From: an uncultured Phascolarctobacterium sp. | Lineage (GTDB): Bacteria > Bacillota > Negativicutes > Acidaminococcales > Acidaminococcaceae | Assembly: GCA_900544795.1 (NCBI GenBank) | Contig: UQWM01000007.1 | Location: 34,044 to 98,043, forward strand | Reading direction: 5' to 3' | DNA length: 64,000 bases | Shown here: positions 18,414 to 25,532 of the stretch, piece after piece | How the letters are laid out: each line of letters starts with the position of its first letter | Numbering within the stretch: the first letter of the stretch is position 1 | The notes under the pieces: model-generated | The model's input: only the letters and a program-made list of their open reading frames with translations | What the model was told of the DNA's origin: nothing | Database searches by the model: none | Position numbers and translations under genes: made by a program

Positions 18414-20330
18414 TCAGTCGATGATATTTTGTTTATAGTCGTGGTAGCTGCTGCGCAGAACTTCCATTGTTTTGACCATTTCCAGCTTCAGCTTGGAGGC
18501 AGAGTCAAAATCATTGCGGGCAAAGGCTTCACGGATCATAGTGAAAATGCAGGGAGTTTCAGTGGAATCTTTAGCCAGCGTTACACGCAGGGCCGCGATC
18601 TTTTCCCACAGCTCGTCGTCGCATTTGTTATAGAAGCCGGTGTCGTGCAGGCATTTCATCGCTGCGATCTCGGCATGGAATTCGGGGATCATCCTGTTCA
18701 GCAGTTCGGTCTGCCAACGAATCAGCGCACCTTTAGCAAAGGAATCAATAAATTCTGCGCGCAGGATGTTTCCGTTAGTCAGGGCAGCTTTCTTTTCGGG
18801 ATATTTAGTGAAGCCGCACATATTTTCCCATACGGTTGCAGGCGGTTTGCCAAACAGGTGGCTGCGCTCTGCTTCGGTAAAGTCTTCAAATACGTCTTCT
18901 TCACTGCGGTACTGTCGGTCTGTTTCCAAATAGAAGCCTTCTTCGCCTGCCTTTTTAGACAGTTCTGCTTCCAACTCTTTCAGGTTTTTACCAGATTCTA
19001 CGCAGGCTTTGATACCGTCCCACATAGCCAGGTAGAAAGCAGCAATGGCGATATAGGTATTGGTGTAAGGGTTGGGCGAACGCATTTCGATGCGAGTCGC
19101 CAGCGGGCTGCCGATGTCGCGGATCAGGCCTGCCAAAATAGTACGGTTACGAGAAGGGACCTGCGGACTGATACCCAAAGAGGTAACGATGCAGACAGGA
19201 GCCTCGAAACCGGGTTTAAGACGGTTTAAGGAGTCGATAGTTGCAGAAATGAAGGGATTGATGACCTCGTAGTTTTTCAGCAGGCCCATCATAGAACCAT
19301 AGCCGATAGCCGAGAGAAAATCTTCCGTCATATCGCCGGGGGTGAACAGGTTGACGATTTTACCGTTTTTCATTTTAGCGGCAATACCAACATGGGTATG
19401 CTCGCCGCTGCCTGCTACGCCGGGGATCGGTTTAGCCTGGAAGGATACTTCCAGACCGTTCATGCGAAATACCTCTTTCACGATGATGCGTGCCAAAAGT
19501 TCGTTATCGGCAGTTTGCAGTCCGACGCTGAACTTCCAGTCTACTTCCAGCTGTTCCATAACGTGAGTCATGTGTCCGGCACCGTCGATCTGACCACGGA
19601 CGCCGCCACATTCTTTATGGCCCATTTCCGGCTCCAGGCCGTAGGCTTCCATCATTTCGATTGTTTGCTCTAAAGCGGTACGCACGTTGCCGCGGGTACG
19701 CTGCCAGTATTGTTCCTGCATCATCTGCGACGAGGAAAGCGCATCGATAGGAGCATCTTCACGGGGAGATTTGACCCAGAATTCCAGCTCGGTAGCACAG
19801 GTGAAAACCAGTTTTTCGATTTGAGACAGGTCGATATGCTCCAAACCTGCGATCTGCGGATGTTTTTTGAATAGCTCCAGCAGCTGCGCTTCCACATAGT
19901 CCAAGCTGTTTTGCAGAATGGAACGAGAGTCTACGAAGATCTCGTTGTGGATCAAAAAGCAGGGGATACGCAAGGTACCCACCATTTTGCCGGTAGCTGC
20001 ATCAAAGTGCTCGTAGTTATAGTCAACGTACCAGTTTACGTTTTTATCGACTTTCATATCTACACGGGCGTTGTTGAGGGTGGCGATGCCGGTCAGCACA
20101 ACGGAAGAACCGTCGGTTTGGGCTGCCATACCTTCGAGGAAGTCGGGCATATCTTCAATAAATAAGCTGATGGGCACTTTTTCGTCAGTGTCGTTGCCAG
20201 CAAAGTCCACGCCCATAAAAGAGACGAATTTAATCTCGGGATGAGCCTCCAATAAGCTTTTCAAGACTTCGGGCTTTTGTTGCTCCGGGGTAATGTAGTA
20301 CAGCATTTCTCTGTTCATCATAATAGTCAC
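18414..20330 (-). CDS. Glutamine synthetase, long form (~638 aa)
   Basis: The central region is a GS catalytic domain: ATELEFWVKSP (metal-binding E), GHKECGGVRGQIDGAGHM, VSFQAKPIPGVAGSGEHTHVG (latch histidines), FISATIDSLNRLKPGFEAPV and GSPLATRIEMRSPNPYTNTY (GS Arg and Glu residues). It condenses glutamate and ammonia with ATP. The protein is some 170-190 residues longer than classical GSI, the extra being a mostly helical C-terminal part (~470-638) I do not recognise. It is not the ~700-residue GlnN type by its motifs. The GTG at 20330 and ATGs at 20321/20318 are possible starts. A terminator-like hairpin in its leader suggests attenuation. Confidence 0.88.
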   Translation of the reverse strand: MTIMMNREMLYYITPEQQKPEVLKSLLEAHPEIKFVSFMGVDFAGNDTDEKVPISLFIEDMPDFLEGMAAQTDGSSVVLTGIATLNNARVDMKVDKNVNWYVDYNYEHFDAATGKMVGTLRIPCFLIHNEIFVDSRSILQNSLDYVEAQLLELFKKHPQIAGLEHIDLSQIEKLVFTCATELEFWVKSPREDAPIDALSSSQMMQEQYWQRTRGNVRTALEQTIEMMEAYGLEPEMGHKECGGVRGQIDGAGHMTHVMEQLEVDWKFSVGLQTADNELLARIIVKEVFRMNGLEVSFQAKPIPGVAGSGEHTHVGIAAKMKNGKIVNLFTPGDMTEDFLSAIGYGSMMGLLKNYEVINPFISATIDSLNRLKPGFEAPVCIVTSLGISPQVPSRNRTILAGLIRDIGSPLATRIEMRSPNPYTNTYIAIAAFYLAMWDGIKACVESGKNLKELEAELSKKAGEEGFYLETDRQYRSEEDVFEDFTEAERSHLFGKPPATVWENMCGFTKYPEKKAALTNGNILRAEFIDSFAKGALIRWQTELLNRMIPEFHAEIAAMKCLHDTGFYNKCDDELWEKIAALRVTLAKDSTETPCIFTMIREAFARNDFDSASKLKLEMVKTMEVLRSSYHDYKQNIID

Positions 20331-20332
20331 AT

Positions 20333-20355
20333 GCGGCTCTTAGCCGCGCTCCTTT
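20333..20355 (-). promoter_or_regulatory. Shine-Dalgarno and hairpin spacer before glutamine synthetase
   Basis: On the minus strand AAAGGAG (20355-20349) is followed by a perfect hairpin GCGGCT-AAG-AGCCGC (20347-20333) and then the GTG/ATG starts. The linear spacing of 18 bases to GTG is too long, but folding the hairpin leaves only about 3 bases. This could be a structured spacer or a translational control element. Confidence 0.55.
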
Positions 20356-20382
20356 CCCTATACTGCAAACAAAATATAAAAA

Positions 20383-20429
20383 GGACCTTTCTGATTTTGA
20401 CAACAAAATAGAAAGATCCCCATTGATCT
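20383..20429 (-). promoter_or_regulatory. Attenuator-like leader of glutamine synthetase
   Basis: In the minus-strand RNA, AGATC-AAUGGG-GAUCU (20429-20414) forms a 5-bp hairpin whose 3' arm overlaps the first bases of a much longer hairpin (20419-20383, ~15 of 17 pairs, ACAA-type tetraloop region) followed by UUUUUAUAUUUUG. The two folds are mutually exclusive, the layout of an antiterminator/terminator pair. The hexaloop has A at position 1 and G at position 4, as in ANTAR-protein target hairpins. Confidence 0.55.
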
Positions 20430-20438
20430 GATGTCTCC

Positions 20439-20468
20439 ATTATAGCAAAGGTCAGTAAATTTTGTCCA
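20439..20468 (-). promoter_or_regulatory. Predicted glutamine synthetase promoter
   Basis: TGGACA at 20468-20463, 18-base spacer and a perfect TATAAT at 20444-20439 on the minus strand. It places the leader hairpins within the first ~50 transcribed bases. Confidence 0.55.
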
Positions 20469-20521
20469 GTGTTAAAAACAAACTTTAGCATATTTTTGCA
20501 AAATATGCACTGTACTTCAGG

Positions 20522-21556
20522 TCAATCGCTCAAAAGCTTGATGATTATTTCTTCCAGCTTTTCAAACTGCCTGCCACCATAACGCACTTCGATGTTAAGC
20601 TGCGACAGCTCCAGCAACGCCCGTTCCAGTTCGCCCAGTTGAAAGCGGCGGCTTTGCTCGATCATTTTTTTTATGGCAAAGGGTGCGGCTTTTAATTCCG
20701 AGGCGATCTCAGCTTGGGACGCTCGTCCTTCCAGCAGCTCTTTGACCCTGCCTAAACGGCGTACCTGAAAAGAGATCAGTCCGCACAGTGCCAGTACTGT
20801 ATTGCCGTGCTTACGCTCTTCGCCCAACAGCTGCAAGGCCTGCCCCAGCCGTTTTTCGGCGATAGCGTTTAAAAGAGCGAAACGCGATACTTCGGGCAGA
20901 GCGGCAAAAACCTGTTCCACGTCGTTTTGCGTCCAAATCTTGCGCTGACCGGCATAGACGGCCAGCTTCTCTATTTCCTGCTCTAAAAGCAGCAGCGGCG
21001 CGTTATCGGTCACCGACAGGTATTCCATGATCGTCTGCGAAGCCTCGTAATCGAAGCGGCAACCACGTACGGCAGCCTGTTCGTCGAGCCAGGGCTTCAG
21101 CTGGTAAGCTTTGACCGGCTTGCACTCCACCATGGCCGCCGTTTTGAGCAGGCTTTTATACAGCTTGCTGCGTTTGTCTATTTTTTCGCCTAATACCAGC
21201 ACCTGACAGTGGTCCGGTACATCAGCCAGCAGCACAGCCAGTTCTTCCTGCTGCTGCTTGCGTTTTTCACCGGCGTCCTTACCGCCCCACAGTTTTTCGT
21301 CCTTCAGCACTACCAGGCTGCGGCCCGAAAAAAAGGGATAGGTATTGATAACGGCAGACAGCTCTTTTAAATCGGTGTCACGCTCAAAAACAGTGACTTC
21401 CCTGTCTTCCTGCGCAGCGTCGCCAAAAACAGCCTGCGGCAAAGCAGCGGCTATTTTATCCTTGTAATAGCCTTCTTCGCCGAAAACTGCGATCACGCTT
21501 GCGACCTGTTCTCCCTTGTGCAGCTGCTGCATAATTTTTTCTGCCGTTATCTCCAT
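20522..21556 (-). CDS. holA: DNA polymerase III subunit delta
   Basis: 344 residues, the usual length. The delta subunit opens the beta clamp within the clamp-loader complex. Family features are the early TYPFFSGRSLVVLKDE-type strand-helix (PFFSGRSLVVLK), the CQVLVLGEKIDKRSKLYKSL block, and the C-terminal RFQLGELERALLELSQLNIEVR region typical of HolA domain III. ATG 21556 is preceded by AAGGAGTATATAC. No partner clamp-loader genes are nearby, which is normal for Firmicutes. Confidence 0.92.
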   Translation of the reverse strand: MEITAEKIMQQLHKGEQVASVIAVFGEEGYYKDKIAAALPQAVFGDAAQEDREVTVFERDTDLKELSAVINTYPFFSGRSLVVLKDEKLWGGKDAGEKRKQQQEELAVLLADVPDHCQVLVLGEKIDKRSKLYKSLLKTAAMVECKPVKAYQLKPWLDEQAAVRGCRFDYEASQTIMEYLSVTDNAPLLLLEQEIEKLAVYAGQRKIWTQNDVEQVFAALPEVSRFALLNAIAEKRLGQALQLLGEERKHGNTVLALCGLISFQVRRLGRVKELLEGRASQAEIASELKAAPFAIKKMIEQSRRFQLGELERALLELSQLNIEVRYGGRQFEKLEEIIIKLLSD

Positions 21557-21587
21557 GTATATACTCCTTAAAATCGTTGCTTATCGT

Positions 21588-21920
21588 TTAATGGGTGTAA
21601 TCAAAATAGGTGATGCCATCGCCCTGATCCTGTGCTACCAGCTGCTGCATCCTTTTGGCAAAGGGACAGGGGTAACCAATAGGGGTACCCTTATGGATGC
21701 ATGATGCAAAAGCTATCGCATCGGCACCGCGTTTGACCAGCTCACGAGCCCGCAAAACAGCTTTTTTACCGGGGCAACCACCGCAGCTGCAAAAGCCAAT
21801 GATCTCTATTTCTTCAGTCACAGCGGCAAATGCGCCTGTTTTTTCGCGCACAGCTTTAAAATCGGCCGTACCGGGGCAATAATCTTCCGTTTGCATACAT
21901 CTGATGATACCTAGCTTCAT
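21588..21920 (-). CDS. CGGC domain-containing protein
   Basis: 110 residues. The family's name motif is seen as CSCGGCPGKK (~44-53), with other conserved cysteines in IRCMQTEDYCPGTADF, FASCIHKGTPIGYPCPF. This arrangement (paired Cys clusters) suggests metal or Fe-S binding, but the function of CGGC proteins is not known to me. GGAGG lies nine bases before ATG 21920. It lies 32 bases upstream of holA on the same strand, so it may be co-transcribed with it. Confidence 0.85.
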   Translation of the reverse strand: MKLGIIRCMQTEDYCPGTADFKAVREKTGAFAAVTEEIEIIGFCSCGGCPGKKAVLRARELVKRGADAIAFASCIHKGTPIGYPCPFAKRMQQLVAQDQGDGITYFDYTH

Positions 21921-21979
21921 AAAAAACCGCCTCCATCAAACACTACCGTGTAAAGCTATTGCTAAAAATTCCTCTATGT

Positions 21980-22237
21980 TTATTTCTGCGCCCACTTACG
22001 GCAGCGCGCTATTTTTGGTGCCGGGTCGAAGCCTTCTTCTACCCCCATCGTAGCAAGCATAGCGCAAGGGAATAAGTCACACTCACCACAGTGATCAAGC
22101 TTTTTGCTTTCACAGCAGCTTTTAACACCACAGTCGCCACCCCAAAAAGGCTTTGCCATATTAAGGCAGCCTTTGCATCCAACCTGCCCTTTCCGTGTGC
22201 AGCTGTTGCAGCTAACGCCGCAGCGCGATTCAAACAT
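21980..22237 (-). CDS. DUF3795-like small cysteine-rich protein
   Basis: 85 residues from ATG 22237, which has AGAGG seven bases upstream; an ATG at 22270 in the same frame lacks a good site. Eleven cysteines occur in short motifs (CGVSCNSCTRKGQVGCKGC, CGVKSCCESKKLDHCGECDLFPC), matching DUF3795 proteins thought to bind zinc or Fe-S. It precedes the CGGC gene on the same strand. The role is unknown. Confidence 0.82.
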   Translation of the reverse strand: MFESRCGVSCNSCTRKGQVGCKGCLNMAKPFWGGDCGVKSCCESKKLDHCGECDLFPCAMLATMGVEEGFDPAPKIARCRKWAQK

Positions 22238-22342
22238 AACGGCACCTCTTTCTGCAACTACCACTATCATTATACTTATATTATAGCAACGACAGGCTGT
22301 TTTAGTAAATTCTATTATTGTATTGCTGCTGCCTCGCCGCTG

Positions 22343-24751
22343 CTAAAAAAATTCTTTTTGATACCGATAACTATAACATTTTACCCGTCCTGCGTCAAAA
22401 GTGATTTTAAGAGCGCCGGACAAGTCGGTGCGCCAGACATTTGCCCCGCTGGCAGCAAGCCTGTGCAGGGTTTCGCCGCCTGGATGCCCGTAGCCATTGC
22501 CGGCACCGACGGAGATGACCGCCACCTGTGGACTGACTGCCGTCAGAAAAGGCGTACAGGAAGAATTGTTGCTGCCGTGGTGGCTGACCTTTAAGACCTG
22601 CGCCTGTTGCATCTGACTTGTCGCCAGCAGTTCTTCCTCTTCCGTAGCGTCGCCTGTAAAAACGATGCTGCCGTCTGCGCCTGCCACACGCACGATCAGC
22701 GAGCTTTCGTTGGCGTCGGTGCCGACGTTATTAAAGGGCGCACTGACTACCTGCACCATAGTATTGCCCAGGTAATAACTGTCGCCAGCAGCGGCATATA
22801 CTATTTTTGCCCCGGTATTTTGCAGCAGACTGGCTACATCTAACGATGGTTGTTCCTGTGGCAGAATGATTGTCTTTATAGGCAGGCTTTTGGCTACTGC
22901 CGCAGCACCACCGGCGTGGTCGTGATGGCCGTGGCTCAACAGCAGCAAATCAAGGCTGCGGATACCCAAATAGCGCAGATAGGGCAAAATGATACGGCTG
23001 CCCGTATCGTAATCGCCGCGCAGGCCACCGCAATCTACCAGCAGTGTTTGCCGCTTTGGCGTGATAACAAGGGCTGCGTCGCCCTGGCCCACATCGATAA
23101 AATGCACGGTCAACGGCTGTGGCCGCAGTTTTTCGTAACCGCCTACACCCAGCAGTGCCGCACAGCAGAGTCCAACCAGCAGGCGGCGTTCTTTAGTTGT
23201 AAAATCGTCCCAGCTACTGCTGTTAAAAAGGAGCACCAGCAATAAATAATAAATGGCACTGCACAACCATGGCCAGCTACCAACAGTAATTGTAGCCCAG
23301 CTCCAGCCTGCGGCAAAATGGATAACATGCAAAAGTGGTGCCATAAGCCATCCTGCCACCATTAAACACAGCTGACCTGCGCCCCACAGAGGCAGCAAGG
23401 CCAAGCCTGCCAAAGTCAGCAGCATAGCACCCTCTAAAAGCGGCACCAACAGCAAATTGGCCACCAGGCCCACTAGCGACAGCTGATGAAAATAGTGCAC
23501 TAAAAATGGCAGCGCTGCCAGCTGCGCCGTTAAGGCTACCGCCAGCACTTCGCCCACGCCAACCGGTAAAAACCGCGTGCAATAACCGCTGATGGCAGGA
23601 TACAGATAAAGCAATCCCGCCGTCGTGGCAAAGGAAAGCTGAAAACCTGCGTCCCATAACCAGCGCGGTTCATAACAAAGCAGCAGCAAAATCACCCCGC
23701 AGAAAATATTACTGCGTTGGGGCAAACGATCGCCTTCCCCTGCCAGCAAAAAAGCCAGCGACATTATTAAAGCACGCAGCACCGGTGGTTTGAAGCCGCA
23801 CAACGCCGCATAAAACAGCAAAATACTGACTACAATAACCAATGCATAAGGCGTGCGCCTGCGCAGCAGCAACAGCAGAAAGCCGGTGAGCAATGCGATG
23901 TGCGTGCCCGATACGGCCAGCAAATGTGCCAAGCCAAGATTGGCAAAATCTATGCGGGTCTGGTCGTCGATGCCGTCGTAACCGCCCAAAGTCACACCTG
24001 CCAAAACTGCTCCGGCCTGTCCCGATACAGCAGCTTGCAGCTGGCGGCGTAAAAAGCTGCTTACAGCGGCGATGCGTTCACCCAGGCTCAAACTGCCGCC
24101 ATATAGTTGCAGCTGGCTGCCGCTTACCGTCATGCGTCCCTGCACGCCATGCAGTTCGTTCCACAGCGCTCCGTCCCAACTACCCGGATTAGCAAAATCA
24201 GTCAACGGTTTAAGCATGCCCTGCACAGCCACCTGACCACTTATTTTCTCACCAACCGTTATATTTTTAACAAACACCCGTACCTTACCGGCAACGGCGG
24301 TTCTGCTTGCTTTGTCCGCTTTGCTTACAGCTGTTGCGGGCAGTTCCGATACAACCCCCGGGGTTGTATTTTGCCCACTGCCTCCCAGCTGCATGGCAGT
24401 GCAGTTAAGCACAAAACTGGTACCCTGCTCTTTTGTTTTAACGCTGCCTGCTTCCACCGTGCCGTAGACCATTGCCTCCTGACCGGTGCAAGCTGATATG
24501 GCAAGCTGTGGTTGGCGTACAGCACCACCGCCAACTACAGCGCCACAGCCAAAAAACAGGCCCGCTCCCACGGCTGCCATAATTTTTACATCCGCCTGCC
24601 GCCGATAAGCGACCACCAACAAAACTAACAGCAGCGCCGCCAAAGCACCTGCCAGCCATAAAGGCAGCACCTTACCTAAGCCCAAATGGCACCCCAGCAC
24701 AAAGGCCAGCGCAGCCCCCAACAGCAGCTTCTCCAGTTCACCCCGCATCAC
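22343..24751 (-). CDS. comEC: ComEC/Rec2 DNA-uptake channel protein
   Basis: 802 residues, full length. Order: several N-terminal membrane helices, a DUF4131-like OB domain (~60-230), the Competence domain (~240-500; GLAHLLAVSGTHIALLTGFLLLLL is a signature), and a C-terminal metallo-beta-lactamase domain (~550-790; FIDVGQGDAALVITP, LLLLSHGHHDHAGGA, FTGDATEEEE, LKVSHHGSNNSS). It forms the inner-membrane channel for transforming DNA; the MBL domain probably degrades one strand. The start overlaps the comEA stop by four bases. Its presence suggests natural competence, which also needs pilus genes not in this window. Confidence 0.95.
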   Translation of the reverse strand: MMRGELEKLLLGAALAFVLGCHLGLGKVLPLWLAGALAALLLVLLVVAYRRQADVKIMAAVGAGLFFGCGAVVGGGAVRQPQLAISACTGQEAMVYGTVEAGSVKTKEQGTSFVLNCTAMQLGGSGQNTTPGVVSELPATAVSKADKASRTAVAGKVRVFVKNITVGEKISGQVAVQGMLKPLTDFANPGSWDGALWNELHGVQGRMTVSGSQLQLYGGSLSLGERIAAVSSFLRRQLQAAVSGQAGAVLAGVTLGGYDGIDDQTRIDFANLGLAHLLAVSGTHIALLTGFLLLLLRRRTPYALVIVVSILLFYAALCGFKPPVLRALIMSLAFLLAGEGDRLPQRSNIFCGVILLLLCYEPRWLWDAGFQLSFATTAGLLYLYPAISGYCTRFLPVGVGEVLAVALTAQLAALPFLVHYFHQLSLVGLVANLLLVPLLEGAMLLTLAGLALLPLWGAGQLCLMVAGWLMAPLLHVIHFAAGWSWATITVGSWPWLCSAIYYLLLVLLFNSSSWDDFTTKERRLLVGLCCAALLGVGGYEKLRPQPLTVHFIDVGQGDAALVITPKRQTLLVDCGGLRGDYDTGSRIILPYLRYLGIRSLDLLLLSHGHHDHAGGAAAVAKSLPIKTIILPQEQPSLDVASLLQNTGAKIVYAAAGDSYYLGNTMVQVVSAPFNNVGTDANESSLIVRVAGADGSIVFTGDATEEEELLATSQMQQAQVLKVSHHGSNNSSCTPFLTAVSPQVAVISVGAGNGYGHPGGETLHRLAASGANVWRTDLSGALKITFDAGRVKCYSYRYQKEFF

Positions 24752-25398
24752 AGCTCCAAATAAGGCTGCATTTTGGCAAATTTAGCTTTGCCGATGCCTT
24801 TTACCTGCATAATCTCGTCTACACTGCCAAAGCTATGTGTATCACGATATTCCACAATGCGCTGCGCCGTTACTGTACCCACGCCGGGCAAAGCTGTCAG
24901 CTCTGCTGCCGATGCCGTATTCAGGTGCACCTTGCCCATAGTTTTAGCTGCTGACGGCCTGTTGCCAGACATTGCTGCTACCGGACTGACCACGCTGTTA
25001 CTGCCTGTGCCGACAACGCCAGCACCGTTACTACTACCAGCTACACCCTGCTCCCGCAGCGCTTTGCCACTAAGACGCGGCACATTGACCTGCATCCCGT
25101 CCTTCAACAACTTAGCTAAATTCACCTTATCCCGGTTAGCCTCCGGCGTCATACCTCCGGCAGCGGCAATGGCCGCCGTGGCCCTGCTGCCTGCGGGCAC
25201 CTGGTACAAGCCCGGTTTAGCCACCGCGCCGCTTACATATACCTGCACGCCTTGGGTCTGCACTGCACTTACCCCGGCCGGTATAGCTGCTGCCGGCTGG
25301 CTGGTTTCAGGCGGCGCCGATCCCAGCAAACTTCCTCCTGCACATAAAACTACGGCGGCTCCCAGTGCCGCCACCTTCCCACGCAATCGCTGCTGCAT
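24748..25398 (-). CDS. comEA: ComEA DNA receptor (SLBB + helix-hairpin-helix)
   Basis: 216 residues from ATG 25398, chosen because AAAGGGG lies upstream; the frame extends to 25479 but that part overlaps the leuS terminator. A membrane anchor spans ~9-27. An SLBB domain follows (VQVYVSGAVAKPGLYQVPAGSRA.., KVNLAKLLKDGMQVNVP), then a C-terminal HhH pair (KVHLNTASAAELTALPGVGTV and DEIMQVKGIGKAKFAKM). It binds incoming double-stranded DNA and hands it to ComEC. Translationally coupled to comEC by a four-base overlap. Confidence 0.94.
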   Translation of the reverse strand: MQQRLRGKVAALGAAVVLCAGGSLLGSAPPETSQPAAAIPAGVSAVQTQGVQVYVSGAVAKPGLYQVPAGSRATAAIAAAGGMTPEANRDKVNLAKLLKDGMQVNVPRLSGKALREQGVAGSSNGAGVVGTGSNSVVSPVAAMSGNRPSAAKTMGKVHLNTASAAELTALPGVGTVTAQRIVEYRDTHSFGSVDEIMQVKGIGKAKFAKMQPYLEL

Positions 25399-25420
25399 CA
25401 AACTATCCCCTTTGGAACGC

Positions 25421-25474
25421 AAAAAAACAGAGCCCCTAAGGTCAACAATAAATTCGTTATACCTTAGGAACTCT
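25421..25474 (-). terminator. Terminator of leuS
   Basis: AGAG..CCTAAGGT / ACCTTAGG..CTCT inverted repeat with a run of seven U on the minus-strand 3' side. It ends only about 20 bases before the comEA start codon. Confidence 0.8.
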
Positions 25475-25532
25475 GCCATAGCGTCTTTATAATGTGATCT
25501 CGCTGATCCTGCTATTTAATTTTGTCCACCCG

